Assembly (NCBI GenBank): GCA_012729315.1
Contig: JAAYDI010000155.1
Span: forward strand, 1-53,605
Direction of reading: 5' to 3'
DNA from: Planctomycetaceae bacterium
GTDB lineage: Bacteria; Planctomycetota; Planctomycetia; Pirellulales; Pirellulaceae
DNA: 53,605 nucleotides
Every line of letters begins with the position of its first letter. The first letter of the stretch is position 1. This document shows positions 1 to 9,071 of the stretch, in pieces. The position numbers and the translations under genes are program-made. A model generated the notes under the pieces. That model had not been told where the DNA came from and searched no databases. It saw only the letters and a list, made by a program, of their open reading frames with translations.

Positions 1-93
1 CCCTTCGGCCACCTGCTCCTCAATCATGAGCTCCGCCAATTCCGTCAAAAGTTCCTGCTTCCTGTCCAGGCGAGCTTGTTGTACGGCATCCAT
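1..93 (-). CDS. N-terminal part of an unidentified protein, running off the window
   Basis: Only the first 31 codons are present, read leftward from an ATG at 93; the frame is still open at base 1. The peptide begins MDAVQQARLD and is rich in Glu, Leu, Gln and Ala, so it looks helical. A GGAG ribosome binding site lies 7 bases before the ATG, which supports the start. No family can be named from so short a piece. It is divergent from the beta-barrel gene at 341. Confidence 0.55.
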   Translation of the reverse strand, partial: MDAVQQARLDRKQELLTELAELMIEEQVAEG

Positions 94-186
94 GCCTTGG
101 CTCCATCTCGAATGTTTCGTTCCCAGGCCCCCTCCAATCGCCGTAGTTTAACCGAAGAATCCCGAATTCTCCTATTGACGTTTTTC

Positions 187-215
187 GTTCAGCTTTTGCC
201 CTGCAAAAGCTGAAC
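187..215. repeat. Perfect 13-bp inverted repeat with 3-base loop
   Basis: The arms GTTCAGCTTTTGC and GCAAAAGCTGAAC pair perfectly around CCT. The hairpin sits in the 247-bp spacer between divergent genes (starts at 93 and 341). No T-run follows on either strand, so a standard intrinsic terminator is not indicated. An operator, an RNA hairpin or a REP-like element are all possible. Confidence 0.7.
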
Positions 216-340
216 TGGTCCCGTGCAGGCAAGCGGCAGCAGATTCACGTTGACGGCACGCAGGCCGTCCGCCATAATCCCGCGTCTTGTCCCCCGGGGG
301 TATTGGGCGGCGAAGCGTCTTGCGCGGGAGTGGATGATCC

Positions 341-1150
341 GTGAATCGCTGGACTCGGCTTCCGTGGGCAGTCCTGTTCGGCGCGGCACTGGCCCGCGCG
401 TGCCTGGGCCAGGTCCCGGCGGAACTGGGTGCCGACGGAGCTGTCGTGACACAGCCCGTCGAAACATGGCTCGACCCGCAATGGATCGAGCCCGACGCGC
501 CGTATGCGGAACACACGGGCGTGGAACGCCCCGGTGTACTGGGATGGTTATCCCACAGCCTGCCGCATTACTCGGCACGGCACATCGGGTTGGGAGCACC
601 GCTGATGGGCACCAGCTGGCTGAACCGCCCGATCTACGTGGGGGGATTTCTGGGTGGGTCGTTTGGCAGCACACTGGTATCGGGCGAGCTGGACATGCGG
701 TCAAGCGCCCTGGGCGGGTGCTCTCTGGGCTACGACCTGAACCACTACTGGGGCGGTGAGATTCGTCTGGGGATGAGTTCTGCGGATGTGCAGTACGTGG
801 CGTCCGGAGCCGAATTCGGGAAGTCTCACAATACGTGGTTTGACCTCGACCTGATGTACTACCCTTGGGGTGACTCGGCCTGGCGTCCCTTTGCCACGGT
901 CGGGGTGGGGATCGGCAGCTACGACTGTGCGCGGGACCACGGCGTGGCCATCGACCATACGGGCCTCGGCGTGCCACTGGGGCTGGGTGTGAAGTATCTG
1001 TGCGGCAAGCAGTGGGCATTGCGGTTGGACGTGAGGGACAACCTCGTTTTCGGCGGCCACGGGGCAGACGTGCGGCACAGCTGGGCGGTGACCGGTGGAT
1101 TTGAGTTCCGTTGGGGCTGGCGGTCGGCCGTCGAGTACTCTCCCTGGTGA
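341..1150 (+). CDS. Secreted outer-membrane beta-barrel-like protein
   Basis: The 269-residue product starts at GTG 341, with GGGAG 10 bases upstream. Residues 1-24 form a signal peptide: a short basic start, a hydrophobic stretch, then Ala-X-Ala/Gly-type small residues. From about residue 85 the sequence alternates glycine, aromatic and polar residues in the manner of amphipathic beta strands, with repeated Gly-Gly-aromatic turns. It ends with an aromatic-rich strand finishing in Trp, typical of small outer-membrane barrels. This resembles the OmpA/OmpW-like 'outer membrane beta-barrel' class by composition only. It stands alone between a divergent gene and the pilus cluster; a role in the envelope is inference. 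Confidence 0.6.
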   Translation: MNRWTRLPWAVLFGAALARACLGQVPAELGADGAVVTQPVETWLDPQWIEPDAPYAEHTGVERPGVLGWLSHSLPHYSARHIGLGAPLMGTSWLNRPIYVGGFLGGSFGSTLVSGELDMRSSALGGCSLGYDLNHYWGGEIRLGMSSADVQYVASGAEFGKSHNTWFDLDLMYYPWGDSAWRPFATVGVGIGSYDCARDHGVAIDHTGLGVPLGLGVKYLCGKQWALRLDVRDNLVFGGHGADVRHSWAVTGGFEFRWGWRSAVEYSPW

Positions 1151-1596
1151 CTCCTGAGGCCGCCGGTCAGCCCCCGTCCTGGTCGTCTTCGGCAGGACCT
1201 GTACACACTGACGGCTTCCCGCAGCGGATGGGCCGTCCAACGATTGACAAGCTGTCGGGGCCTGAGTCATGATGGACAGGTGATAGCCGTTTCTCGTGCG
1301 TGATGCGCCGAGCCGGAACGTTCGGTTGCGCGCGTGAAAAAGGCCGACAGGGTGGCTCTGGACTCGCGCAGAACGCGTTTGGCAGCCACGTCTTGAGGCA
1401 ATGGATGCATGTCCCTTCAGTGTCGGGCACGCTGCTCGTCTTGGCCCGGCCTGAGCCGACTCGGCATGGTTCTCCGCGCCGCGAACGGGAGATCAACTGG
1501 TCCGCCATCGGCGGTTTCGGCCGCTGGGGCCTGGTTGCGTCTTCTCGCACGGCGGCAGTTCGACAACCGCAACTTCGGCGAGCTGGAACACCAATT
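1151..1596. other. Spacer before the pilus/secretion cluster
   Basis: 446 bp with no convincing gene. The frame of the downstream ATPase stays open back to base 1300, but that upstream stretch has no family resemblance. I see no clear promoter or terminator. The promoter of the cluster is presumably here. Confidence 0.5.
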
Positions 1597-3324
1597 ATGG
1601 CCACATCAAAGGATGATTTCGGGAAGATCCTGATCCGCAAGGGGATCATCAGCCGCGATCAGCTTAACGAAGCTGAGCAGATGTCGCGGGAGCAGAACGC
1701 AAATGTGTCCGACTGCCTCGTGAAACTCGGTTATGCCACGGGTGATGAAGTCATGCGGGCGATGGCCGAGTTCCACCACATGGAATTCGTCGACCTGTCC
1801 GAGTTCAAGATTCCTGAGGACGTGATTGAGCTGGTGCCGGAGTCGGTCGCCCGCGAAAACGCGGCCCTCCCGCTGGCCAAAGAGGAAGACTCGCTCAGGG
1901 TGGCCGTGAGCGACCCGTTTGACATTGAAACCATCGAAAAACTGCGCTTTATTCTGAACCGCAAGGTCGAGACGGCCCTGGCGCCGCGTGAATCCATTCT
2001 GGAGGCCATCAACCGGTACTACGGGCAGGTGGAAGGCGAAAGCGCCGACTCCATGCTCCAGGAGTTCACCGATACGGCCATCGATTTCACGGAAACCGAA
2101 GATTCCGACACGACGACAAGTGACATCGTGGACGAGAACTCCGCCCCAGTCGTGCGGTTGGTCCACGTGATGATCCAGGAGGCGGTGCAGCTGCGGGCTT
2201 CCGACATCCATATCGAGCCGTTTGAAGATCGCATCCGCATCCGGTACCGGATCGACGGAGTGCTGATCGAACGTGATAGCCCCCCGCGGCGGTTACTGGG
2301 AGCCATCCTGTCTCGTATTAAGATTCTGGCCAGCCTGGACATTGCAGAACGCCGGCGACCCCAGGACGGGCGGATCAAGGTAACGGTGGGCGAGAAGGAG
2401 CTGGACCTGCGGGTGAGTGTGATCCCGACCAACCACGGTCAATCGATCGTCATGCGTCTTCTCGATAAAGACAGTATCAAGGTTGGCATTCGGCAGCTGG
2501 GCCTGTCGGAACAGGACTTCAGTTCGTTCCAGGCGCTGATTCGGCGTCCCAACGGCATCATTCTGGTGACCGGCCCCACCGGGTCCGGAAAGACCACTAC
2601 GCTTTATGCTGCGCTTAACAGCTTGAACCGGCCGGACCGCAAGATCATCACGGCCGAAGACCCGGTGGAGTACTACCTGGCGGGTATCAACCAAGTGGAG
2701 GTAAAGCACAGCATCGGGCTCGACTTCGCCCGCATCATTCGCTCCATGCTGCGTCAGGCCCCGAATATCATTCTGGTCGGCGAAATGCGTGATTCAGAGA
2801 CGGCTTCAATGGGAATCCAGGCATCTCTGACGGGACACTTGGTTTTCAGCACATTGCATACGAACGATGCGCCCAGTGCCGTGACACGCATGGTGGACAT
2901 GGGTGTGCCCGGATATCTGGTGGCCAGCAGCGTGATTGCGGTGTTGGCTCAGCGTCTGGTGCGGGTGGTCTGCAACCGCTGCAAGCAGTCGTACATGCCG
3001 CCGGAGACCATGTTGGCGGATGCGGGGATTACGCCGGAGATGGCCCGCAACGCATCGTTTGCGCGGGGCAAAGGCTGTTCGTACTGTCAGAAGAAGGGAT
3101 ACCGGGGTCGTTTGGCGATTTTCGAGATCATGCTCTGCACGTCCAAGATTCGGGAGTTGATCTTTTCGGGTGCAACGTCGACCGAGATTCGGACGGAGGC
3201 GATTCGCCAGGGCATGAGCACACTCTACGTGGATGGAATTCGCAAGGCACTGTCGGGCGTGACCACACTGGAGGAGGTCTATCGGGTGGCCAAGCGGACG
3301 GAGCAGGATGTGGTAGTTGTATAG
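1597..3324 (+). CDS. GspE/PilB-type secretion or pilus assembly ATPase (first copy)
   Basis: This is a hexameric ATPase that powers pseudopilus or pilus extension at the inner membrane. The chosen ATG at 1597 gives 575 residues and places the usual MshEN-like N-terminal domain (about 1-150) at the start; the frame is open further upstream but without homology. The Walker A motif GPTGSGKTT begins at residue 326. An Asp box, a Walker B with VGEMRD and the His box follow. Two CxxC pairs (Cys459/462 and Cys494/497) form the zinc site found in GspE and PilB but not in PilT. It is the first gene of a plus-strand run reaching 17479. The ribosome binding site is weak. Whether it serves a type II secretion system or a type IV pilus cannot be told from sequence alone. 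Confidence 0.92.
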   Translation: MATSKDDFGKILIRKGIISRDQLNEAEQMSREQNANVSDCLVKLGYATGDEVMRAMAEFHHMEFVDLSEFKIPEDVIELVPESVARENAALPLAKEEDSLRVAVSDPFDIETIEKLRFILNRKVETALAPRESILEAINRYYGQVEGESADSMLQEFTDTAIDFTETEDSDTTTSDIVDENSAPVVRLVHVMIQEAVQLRASDIHIEPFEDRIRIRYRIDGVLIERDSPPRRLLGAILSRIKILASLDIAERRRPQDGRIKVTVGEKELDLRVSVIPTNHGQSIVMRLLDKDSIKVGIRQLGLSEQDFSSFQALIRRPNGIILVTGPTGSGKTTTLYAALNSLNRPDRKIITAEDPVEYYLAGINQVEVKHSIGLDFARIIRSMLRQAPNIILVGEMRDSETASMGIQASLTGHLVFSTLHTNDAPSAVTRMVDMGVPGYLVASSVIAVLAQRLVRVVCNRCKQSYMPPETMLADAGITPEMARNASFARGKGCSYCQKKGYRGRLAIFEIMLCTSKIRELIFSGATSTEIRTEAIRQGMSTLYVDGIRKALSGVTTLEEVYRVAKRTEQDVVVV

Positions 3325-3692
3325 GTGTTGTGTTGCATGGGCTCGGGGTGGTTTAGCAGTTAATGGGCATTAAATGGGCGTCTTGGGGGGTCCAAGGGCG
3401 TCTTTGTTTGGTCTTTGACGTGTTACGGCGAATAATCGATTGCTCAGCGCGGGCTCTCCGTGGGGTGCTCGGCTTGCCGGTTGGTTGTTTGCGGCTTTGA
3501 CTCAACTCCTTTGCAGCATCCGGTGGGCGACCCCGGGGTCGGTTCAGGCCTCTGCGGGCAGCCTGGGAGGCTCGCGCTGGGCCTCCCGCGAGTCGGCTGA
3601 CGAGGGAACAGAGGACTTATCTTGGCGGGGAGTCGGTCGAGCCGGCCGGCGACCCCAGTCAGGTTGGCGTTTTCACGGGTAGCGGGAAACCA
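3325..3692. other. Spacer between the first ATPase and pilT
   Basis: 368 bp without a supported gene. It contains a 7-bp perfect inverted repeat (GGGAGGC at 3565-3571, GCCTCCC at 3581-3587) with a 9-base loop, and two copies of GGGCGTCTT near 3370-3400. Neither has a T-run. The length suggests pilT may have its own promoter, but none is obvious. Confidence 0.5.
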
Positions 3693-4817
3693 ATGGCTCA
3701 ACAGATCCTTATCGACAAACTCCTGATGGCCTGTGTCAAACAGGGGGCAAGTGACATCCACATTACGGTGGGGCAGCCCCCCGTATTCCGGTTGCACGGC
3801 CGGCTCCGGCGGCTGGAGACCAAGGTCTTGGAATCGGAAGACACGGTATCGCTGATGAAGAGCATCTCGCCGGAGCGGTGTCAGCGCGAGTTGCAGGAAT
3901 CGGGCACGTCGGACTTCGGGTTTGCATTCGGGGACAAGGCCCGTTTCCGCGTGTCGATTTTCAAGCAGCGTGGTGACGTCGCCATGGTCTTGCGGTTGAT
4001 TCCGACCACCTACTTGGCGCCGGAGCAGTTGGGGCTGGCGGAGGTCGTGACCAAGATGGTGATGCGGCCGCGCGGTCTGTTCCTGGTCACGGGGCCGACC
4101 GGGTCGGGCAAGAGCACGACGCTGGCCAGTCTGGTCAACTTCATCAACGAGAACGTCGACCATCACATCATCACGATCGAGGATCCGATCGAGTTCTACC
4201 ACTATCACAAGAAATCGACGGTCAACCAGCGGGAGATCGGGGTGGACGTGCCGAGCTTCTCGGAGGCGATCCGCCGGTCGCTGCGGCAGGATCCGGATGT
4301 GATCCTGGTGGGCGAAATGCGCGACCTGGAGACGATCGAAGCGGCCATCACGGCGGCCGAAACGGGGCACGTGGTGTTCGCCACGCTGCACACCAACAGT
4401 GCGCAGGGCACGGTCAACCGGATCATCGACGCGTTCCCGGGCAACCTGCAGGATCAGATCCGCACACAGCTGTCGACCGCCTTGATCTGTATTGTCGCTC
4501 AGCAGTTGTTGCCGCGCATCAGTGGCGGCCGGGTCGCCGCGTACGAAACGCTGGTCGTCACCCCCGGCGTGTCCAACCTGATCCGGGAGAACAAGACGTT
4601 CCGTATCAACTCGGCAATCCAGACGGGTGGCAAGTTCGGCATGAAGTTGATGGACGACTCGCTGTTTGACCTGTGGCGCGACAACAAGGTCTTGGTCGAG
4701 GATGCGCTGGCCCGGGCTCACCGGCCGGACGACCTGGCGCAGCGCATCGTGAACTACAAACGCGGGTTGCTCGAAGAAGGGTCGGGGAACGGTGACGAGG
4801 GCGAGGTTCCTCAGTAA
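3693..4817 (+). CDS. pilT: PilT-type twitching/retraction ATPase
   Basis: PilT hexamers drive pilus retraction. The 374-residue length matches the family. The N-terminal PAS-like domain opens with the typical motif of small residues followed by SDIHI (about residue 22). The Walker A GPTGSGKST begins at residue 134, followed by an Asp box (TIEDPIEF), Walker B (ILVGEMRD) and His box (TLHTNSA). The paired CxxC zinc site of GspE/PilB is absent, as expected. The C-terminal AIRNK-like segment is divergent. It lies between two GspE-type ATPases, which suggests a machine able to retract as well as extend. Confidence 0.92.
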   Translation: MAQQILIDKLLMACVKQGASDIHITVGQPPVFRLHGRLRRLETKVLESEDTVSLMKSISPERCQRELQESGTSDFGFAFGDKARFRVSIFKQRGDVAMVLRLIPTTYLAPEQLGLAEVVTKMVMRPRGLFLVTGPTGSGKSTTLASLVNFINENVDHHIITIEDPIEFYHYHKKSTVNQREIGVDVPSFSEAIRRSLRQDPDVILVGEMRDLETIEAAITAAETGHVVFATLHTNSAQGTVNRIIDAFPGNLQDQIRTQLSTALICIVAQQLLPRISGGRVAAYETLVVTPGVSNLIRENKTFRINSAIQTGGKFGMKLMDDSLFDLWRDNKVLVEDALARAHRPDDLAQRIVNYKRGLLEEGSGNGDEGEVPQ

Positions 4818-4836
4818 CGCACAAGGTCACAGCAGG

Positions 4837-4868
4837 CACAGGTAACACAGGTAGCACAGGCAACACAG
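4837..4868. repeat. 9-bp tandem repeat, about 3.5 copies
   Basis: Units of CACAGGTAA, with variants ending TAG and CAA, follow one another in the 87-bp gap between pilT and the second gspE. This is a slippage-type repeat in a non-coding spacer. Confidence 0.75.
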
Positions 4869-4904
4869 AGCAGGCACCGGGATCCAACTTGCAGAGGACA
4901 GCAT

Positions 4905-6623
4905 ATGGCGATTCGGCGGATTGGGCAAATCTTCGTCGACATGGGGTTCATCGATGACAGCCAGCTGGAGATGCTGCTGGAGGAACAGCAGCAGCAGCCA
5001 GGGGAGAAGCTGGGCAGGATCGCCGAGGAGATGGGGCTGATCACCGACGATCAACTGGCGCAGGCGCTGGCCGAGCAGATGAACCTGCAGGTGATCAATC
5101 TGGCAGAGGCGAAGATTCCTCAACAGACGCTGGACCTGGTGAGCGACACGATGGCGCAGTTGTATCGGGTCGTGCCGGTACGGTTCGAGAACAACGAGCT
5201 GACGGTGGCCACGGCCGAACCTCAGAACCTGGCGGTGCCCGACGAGCTGCGTACATTCCTCGGCTATACCATCCGCTTGGTGGTCACCACGGAGCGGGAG
5301 ATCAAGCAGGCGATGGACCGCTATTACGGCACGGCCAGCGAGAGTGTGGAGAGCATCATCAGCGAGTTGGAGGAGGACGAGGAGCTGCTCAAGCAGGCGG
5401 CGGCCCTGGCGGGCGACGGCCCGATCGATCTGACCGGCGCCGAAGCGCTGGCCGACAGCGCCCCGGTCCGCAAACTGCTCAATATGGTGCTCCTGCTGGC
5501 CATCAAGGATCATGCCAGCGACGTGCATTTCGAGCCGTTTGAAGACGAGTTCCGGATCCGCATCAAGGCGGACGGAGTGCTGTACGAAATGGTGCCCCCG
5601 CCGCGGCACCTGGCGTTCGCCATCACCACGCGCATCAAGGTCATGGCCAATCTCGACATCGCCGAACGGCGGCTGCCGCAGGACGGCCGTATCGACCTGT
5701 CGGTCGGTGGCCACCCGGTCGACCTGCGTGTGAGTGTGTTGCCCACCCTCTTTGGCGAGAGCGTCGTGATGCGGATCCTCGACCGCAGCGTCGTGTCGCT
5801 GGATCTGAACAAGGTCGGGATGGATGCCCCGACCATCGCGTCGTTCCGCGAGGTGATCAAGAAGCCCAACGGCATTGTGCTGGTGACCGGCCCCACCGGA
5901 TCGGGCAAGACCACCACGCTCTACTCCGCGCTGAACGAAATCAACAACGTGGAAGACAAGCTGATGACAACCGAGGATCCGGTCGAGTACGACATGGACG
6001 GGATCATCCAGATCCCGATCGATGCGGACATCGGCAACACGTTCGCACATTGCCTGCGGTCGATTCTGCGGCAGGACCCCGACAAGATCCTGGTGGGCGA
6101 GATCCGCGATCTGGAGACAGCCGAGATCGCCGTGCAGGCCTCGCTGACCGGCCACCTGGTCTTCAGCACGCTGCATACCAACGACGCCCCGAGCACGATC
6201 ACGCGTCTGAAGGACATGGGGGTGCCGACGTTCCTGATCACCGCCACGCTCGAAGCCATCCTGGCCCAGCGCCTGGTGCGGCGGATCTGCACGCAGTGCC
6301 GGGAAGAGACGACTCCGACCCCGGAACTACTGGCCCAGCTGGGGCTGGCCCCGGAGCAGGAGCCGGATTTGAAGTTCTACCGCGGTGCCGGCTGCGACCT
6401 GTGCAACAACACGGGCTACAAGGGGCGCGTCGGCCTGTTCGAACTCATGATCATCACCGACAAGCTGCGGGACATGATCATGGTCAACGCGTCAGTCGAC
6501 GAGATGCGTACCGAGGCACAGAGCAACGGGATGGTGGGACTGCGTGAATCCGGGATGGCGTTTGTCAGGCAGGGGATCACGACCGCCGAAGAAATACTCC
6601 GCGAAACGATTCTTGAAGCGTAA
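4905..6623 (+). CDS. GspE/PilB-type secretion or pilus assembly ATPase (second copy)
   Basis: This 572-residue protein is a second extension ATPase, clearly related to the one at 1597 but not identical. The N-terminal MshEN-like domain spans about 1-150. The linker (about 145-180) is acidic and leads to the conserved HASDVHFEP element. Walker A GPTGSGKTT begins at residue 329; Walker B reads VGEIRD; the His box is TLHTNDAP. The zinc-site cysteines are 462/465 and 497/500. The ATG at 4905 has AGAGGA upstream. Only 20 bases separate it from the GspF gene, so this copy is probably the partner of the platform protein at 6644. Confidence 0.92.
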   Translation: MAIRRIGQIFVDMGFIDDSQLEMLLEEQQQQPGEKLGRIAEEMGLITDDQLAQALAEQMNLQVINLAEAKIPQQTLDLVSDTMAQLYRVVPVRFENNELTVATAEPQNLAVPDELRTFLGYTIRLVVTTEREIKQAMDRYYGTASESVESIISELEEDEELLKQAAALAGDGPIDLTGAEALADSAPVRKLLNMVLLLAIKDHASDVHFEPFEDEFRIRIKADGVLYEMVPPPRHLAFAITTRIKVMANLDIAERRLPQDGRIDLSVGGHPVDLRVSVLPTLFGESVVMRILDRSVVSLDLNKVGMDAPTIASFREVIKKPNGIVLVTGPTGSGKTTTLYSALNEINNVEDKLMTTEDPVEYDMDGIIQIPIDADIGNTFAHCLRSILRQDPDKILVGEIRDLETAEIAVQASLTGHLVFSTLHTNDAPSTITRLKDMGVPTFLITATLEAILAQRLVRRICTQCREETTPTPELLAQLGLAPEQEPDLKFYRGAGCDLCNNTGYKGRVGLFELMIITDKLRDMIMVNASVDEMRTEAQSNGMVGLRESGMAFVRQGITTAEEILRETILEA

Positions 6624-6643
6624 TACTGACAAGGACTGCGACG

Positions 6644-8038
6644 ATGCCGACATATCAATTCGAGGCCATGGACGCCACCGGTCAGGAGATCAAGGACGTC
6701 ATTGAAGCTGCCTCCGAGGATGAAGCCCAGACCACAATCCGCCGGATGGGGTACTTCGTCACGAAGATCTCCGTCAAGAAAGGCGCTGCGCTGGGCGGGG
6801 AAGCGGCCGCCAAGAAGAAACGGTCCTTCGCCATCGGGCATGTGAAGAGCAAGCAGCTCACGGCGTTCACGCGGCAGCTCTCGATTCTGCAGGATGCCGG
6901 CCTGCCGATTCTACGCAGCCTGCGGATTCTCGAGGGGCAGGCCAAGGCCGGGCGCCTCAAGAACTCGCTAATGGACGTCTGCGAGGAGATTGAAGGCGGT
7001 GCCACGCTGTCGGAGGCCTTGTCCAAGTCTCCCAAGACCTTCAACCGGCTCTACGTGAACATGATCAAAGCGGGCGAGGCGGGTGGTGCGCTGGAGGTGA
7101 TTCTGCAGCGTCTGGCCGATTTCATGGAACGGTCGGAAACACTCAAGCGCAAGGTGCGCAGTGCGATGGTCTACCCGATCATCGTGATCGTCGTGGCCGT
7201 CGTCATCGTGACCTTCCTGATTGTCAAGATCGTGCCGACGTTCGAATCGATGTTCACGGAGTTCGGCCTGAAGCTGCCGGTCATGACCCAATTGCTGATC
7301 ACAATATCCAATGGCATCGCCACCTACTGGTACCTGATCCCGGCGATCCCGATCGGCATCCTCCTGTTCATCAAGCTGGCGCGCAAGTTCCGCCACGGGC
7401 GGATGGGCTGGGATATGTTCCTGCTCAAGCTGCCTGTGTTCGGACTGCTTCTCGAGAAGAACGTGATGGCCCGCACGACGCGGACGTTGGGAACGCTGGT
7501 GGGCAGCGGTGTGCCGATCCTGGAGGGGTTGAACATCACGCGCGAGACCGCCGGCAACGCCCTGTTCGAACGGCTCTACGGCAAAGTGACCGATGCGATT
7601 CGGGAAGGGGAGACGATCGCCAAGCCAATGAAGCAGTACTCGCGGCCCGGGTTTCACCCGGTGGCGCTGTTCTTCTGGTGCGCCCTGGGGGCCGGGCCTA
7701 TGGTGCCGATCGCTTTCATACGCGACATGTTGACCACTGGGCTGATTGCCATGGGCGCCGGCGCGTTGCTGGCCAGCCTCTGGTACATGATGCGGATGAA
7801 CGCGCGTGTGGTGGACGATCTGGTGGTGAACATGGTCGACGTGGGGGAGGAAACCGGCGAGCTGGACACGATGCTCTACAAGGTCGCCGATACCTACGAC
7901 GAAGAAGTGAAGACCATGACGGAAGGCTTGATGTCGTTGCTCGAACCGTTGTTGACCCTCTTCCTCGGCGGTGCGGTCGGTTTCATCGTCATCTCGCTGT
8001 TCATGCCGCTGATTGACCTGATTACGAAACTGTCGTGA
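6644..8038 (+). CDS. GspF/PilC-type inner-membrane platform protein with an insertion
   Basis: The product is the polytopic inner-membrane core of type II secretion or type IV pilus machines. Two T2SSF repeats are visible, at about 70-195 and 270-455. Membrane spans are at about 170-195, 225-245 and 430-455. Conserved elements include FTRQLSILQDAG near residue 72 and VGEETGELD in the second repeat. The protein is 464 residues, against about 400 for usual GspF. The excess is a segment of about 55 residues (332-386) inside the second repeat that contains one or two extra hydrophobic stretches. The start has AAGGA upstream. It links the ATPase at 4905 with the pseudopilins that follow. Confidence 0.9.
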   Translation: MPTYQFEAMDATGQEIKDVIEAASEDEAQTTIRRMGYFVTKISVKKGAALGGEAAAKKKRSFAIGHVKSKQLTAFTRQLSILQDAGLPILRSLRILEGQAKAGRLKNSLMDVCEEIEGGATLSEALSKSPKTFNRLYVNMIKAGEAGGALEVILQRLADFMERSETLKRKVRSAMVYPIIVIVVAVVIVTFLIVKIVPTFESMFTEFGLKLPVMTQLLITISNGIATYWYLIPAIPIGILLFIKLARKFRHGRMGWDMFLLKLPVFGLLLEKNVMARTTRTLGTLVGSGVPILEGLNITRETAGNALFERLYGKVTDAIREGETIAKPMKQYSRPGFHPVALFFWCALGAGPMVPIAFIRDMLTTGLIAMGAGALLASLWYMMRMNARVVDDLVVNMVDVGEETGELDTMLYKVADTYDEEVKTMTEGLMSLLEPLLTLFLGGAVGFIVISLFMPLIDLITKLS

Positions 8039-8141
8039 GCGTGGATGATTCGCACAACACACATATTGAACCAGTCCGACGCCAGCGCGACCGCCGAGTC
8101 GTGGGCCGCGTCGCCTGCAACACGAACCGGAGGGACTTGAG

Positions 8142-9071
8142 ATGAGAGCCCATCGACCTTCCCGGTCAGCGGCCTTTACGCTGGTCGAACTGCTGGTCGT
8201 CATCGTGATCATCGCGATTCTGGCGGGCCTGCTGGTGCCGGCCATTGGCATGGCGCGCAGCGCGGCGCTGCGGTTCCGCATCGCGGCGGAGATCCAGAAC
8301 CTGGAAGCCGGATTTGAAGCCTACAAGCTCAAGTTCACCGACTATCCGCCGGATTTCAGCGACCGCGATCTCGTGCGGCGCCACATCTATACGGCCTGGC
8401 CGAACATCGACGGCGCCGAGTTGACACGTGTGGAACGGGTGTTCTGGCGCTACCCGAACGCCGCGGCCGGCACTGCCAACTACCATCACTCCAACGTCAA
8501 CCCGGCCGAAGCGCTGGCCTTCTGGCTCGGCGGGTTCAGCACCAACCCCCAGCGGCCGTTCACCGGCGCGGGAGGACCCTTCGTGGTCAACGCCGGCGGC
8601 ATCATCATCGGCGCCAACCCCGACCGTGCCACCGGAACCTGCGACCTGGACAAGGCACGTCTGGCCTGGGACGACGGAGATCGCGATTTCTTCGCCGTCT
8701 ATACTCCCCCCAAGAAAATGGCGCCCTACGTCTACTTCGACTGCCGCACCTACGGCGGGTTGGCAGCGGGCATGGCGCCGGCCGTCAACGGCTACTACAC
8801 CCTGTTGAACAAGGGCACCGCCAAGCCCTATTTCAGCACGCGCGTGCCGGCGTCCCCCGGCGCCTATCCGTTCGAGTGGGTCAACAAAGACACGTTCCAG
8901 ATCATCAGCGCCGGGCTGGATGACCACTACGGATCGGATCTGTTCCTGGCCGATCACCTGTCGTACCCCGTCTACCCCACCGGTACCAATTACCTGACAC
9001 CTGGAGACGGCGACGACGATAACATCACCAATTTCAGCGAAGGCAGCAGACTGCAGGACAAGAAGCCATGA
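8142..9071 (+). CDS. Prepilin-like protein 1 (GspG-like N-terminus)
   Basis: The 309-residue product has a short basic leader, then the prepilin cleavage motif with Phe at +1 and Glu at +5 (FTLVELLVV, cleavage after Ala12), and a single hydrophobic helix to about residue 35. The residue before the cut is Ala rather than the usual Gly. The rest is a soluble domain much larger than a GspG major pseudopilin (about 140 residues). GGAGGG precedes the ATG at good spacing. It overlaps the next gene by 4 bases (ATGA), so the two are translationally coupled. Confidence 0.85.
   Translation: MRAHRPSRSAAFTLVELLVVIVIIAILAGLLVPAIGMARSAALRFRIAAEIQNLEAGFEAYKLKFTDYPPDFSDRDLVRRHIYTAWPNIDGAELTRVERVFWRYPNAAAGTANYHHSNVNPAEALAFWLGGFSTNPQRPFTGAGGPFVVNAGGIIIGANPDRATGTCDLDKARLAWDDGDRDFFAVYTPPKKMAPYVYFDCRTYGGLAAGMAPAVNGYYTLLNKGTAKPYFSTRVPASPGAYPFEWVNKDTFQIISAGLDDHYGSDLFLADHLSYPVYPTGTNYLTPGDGDDDNITNFSEGSRLQDKKP

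Noticed and set aside
1300-1596. N-terminal extension of the first ATPase
   Set aside because: The frame is open but the extra residues do not resemble the family, whereas the N-terminal domain begins properly at ATG 1597.
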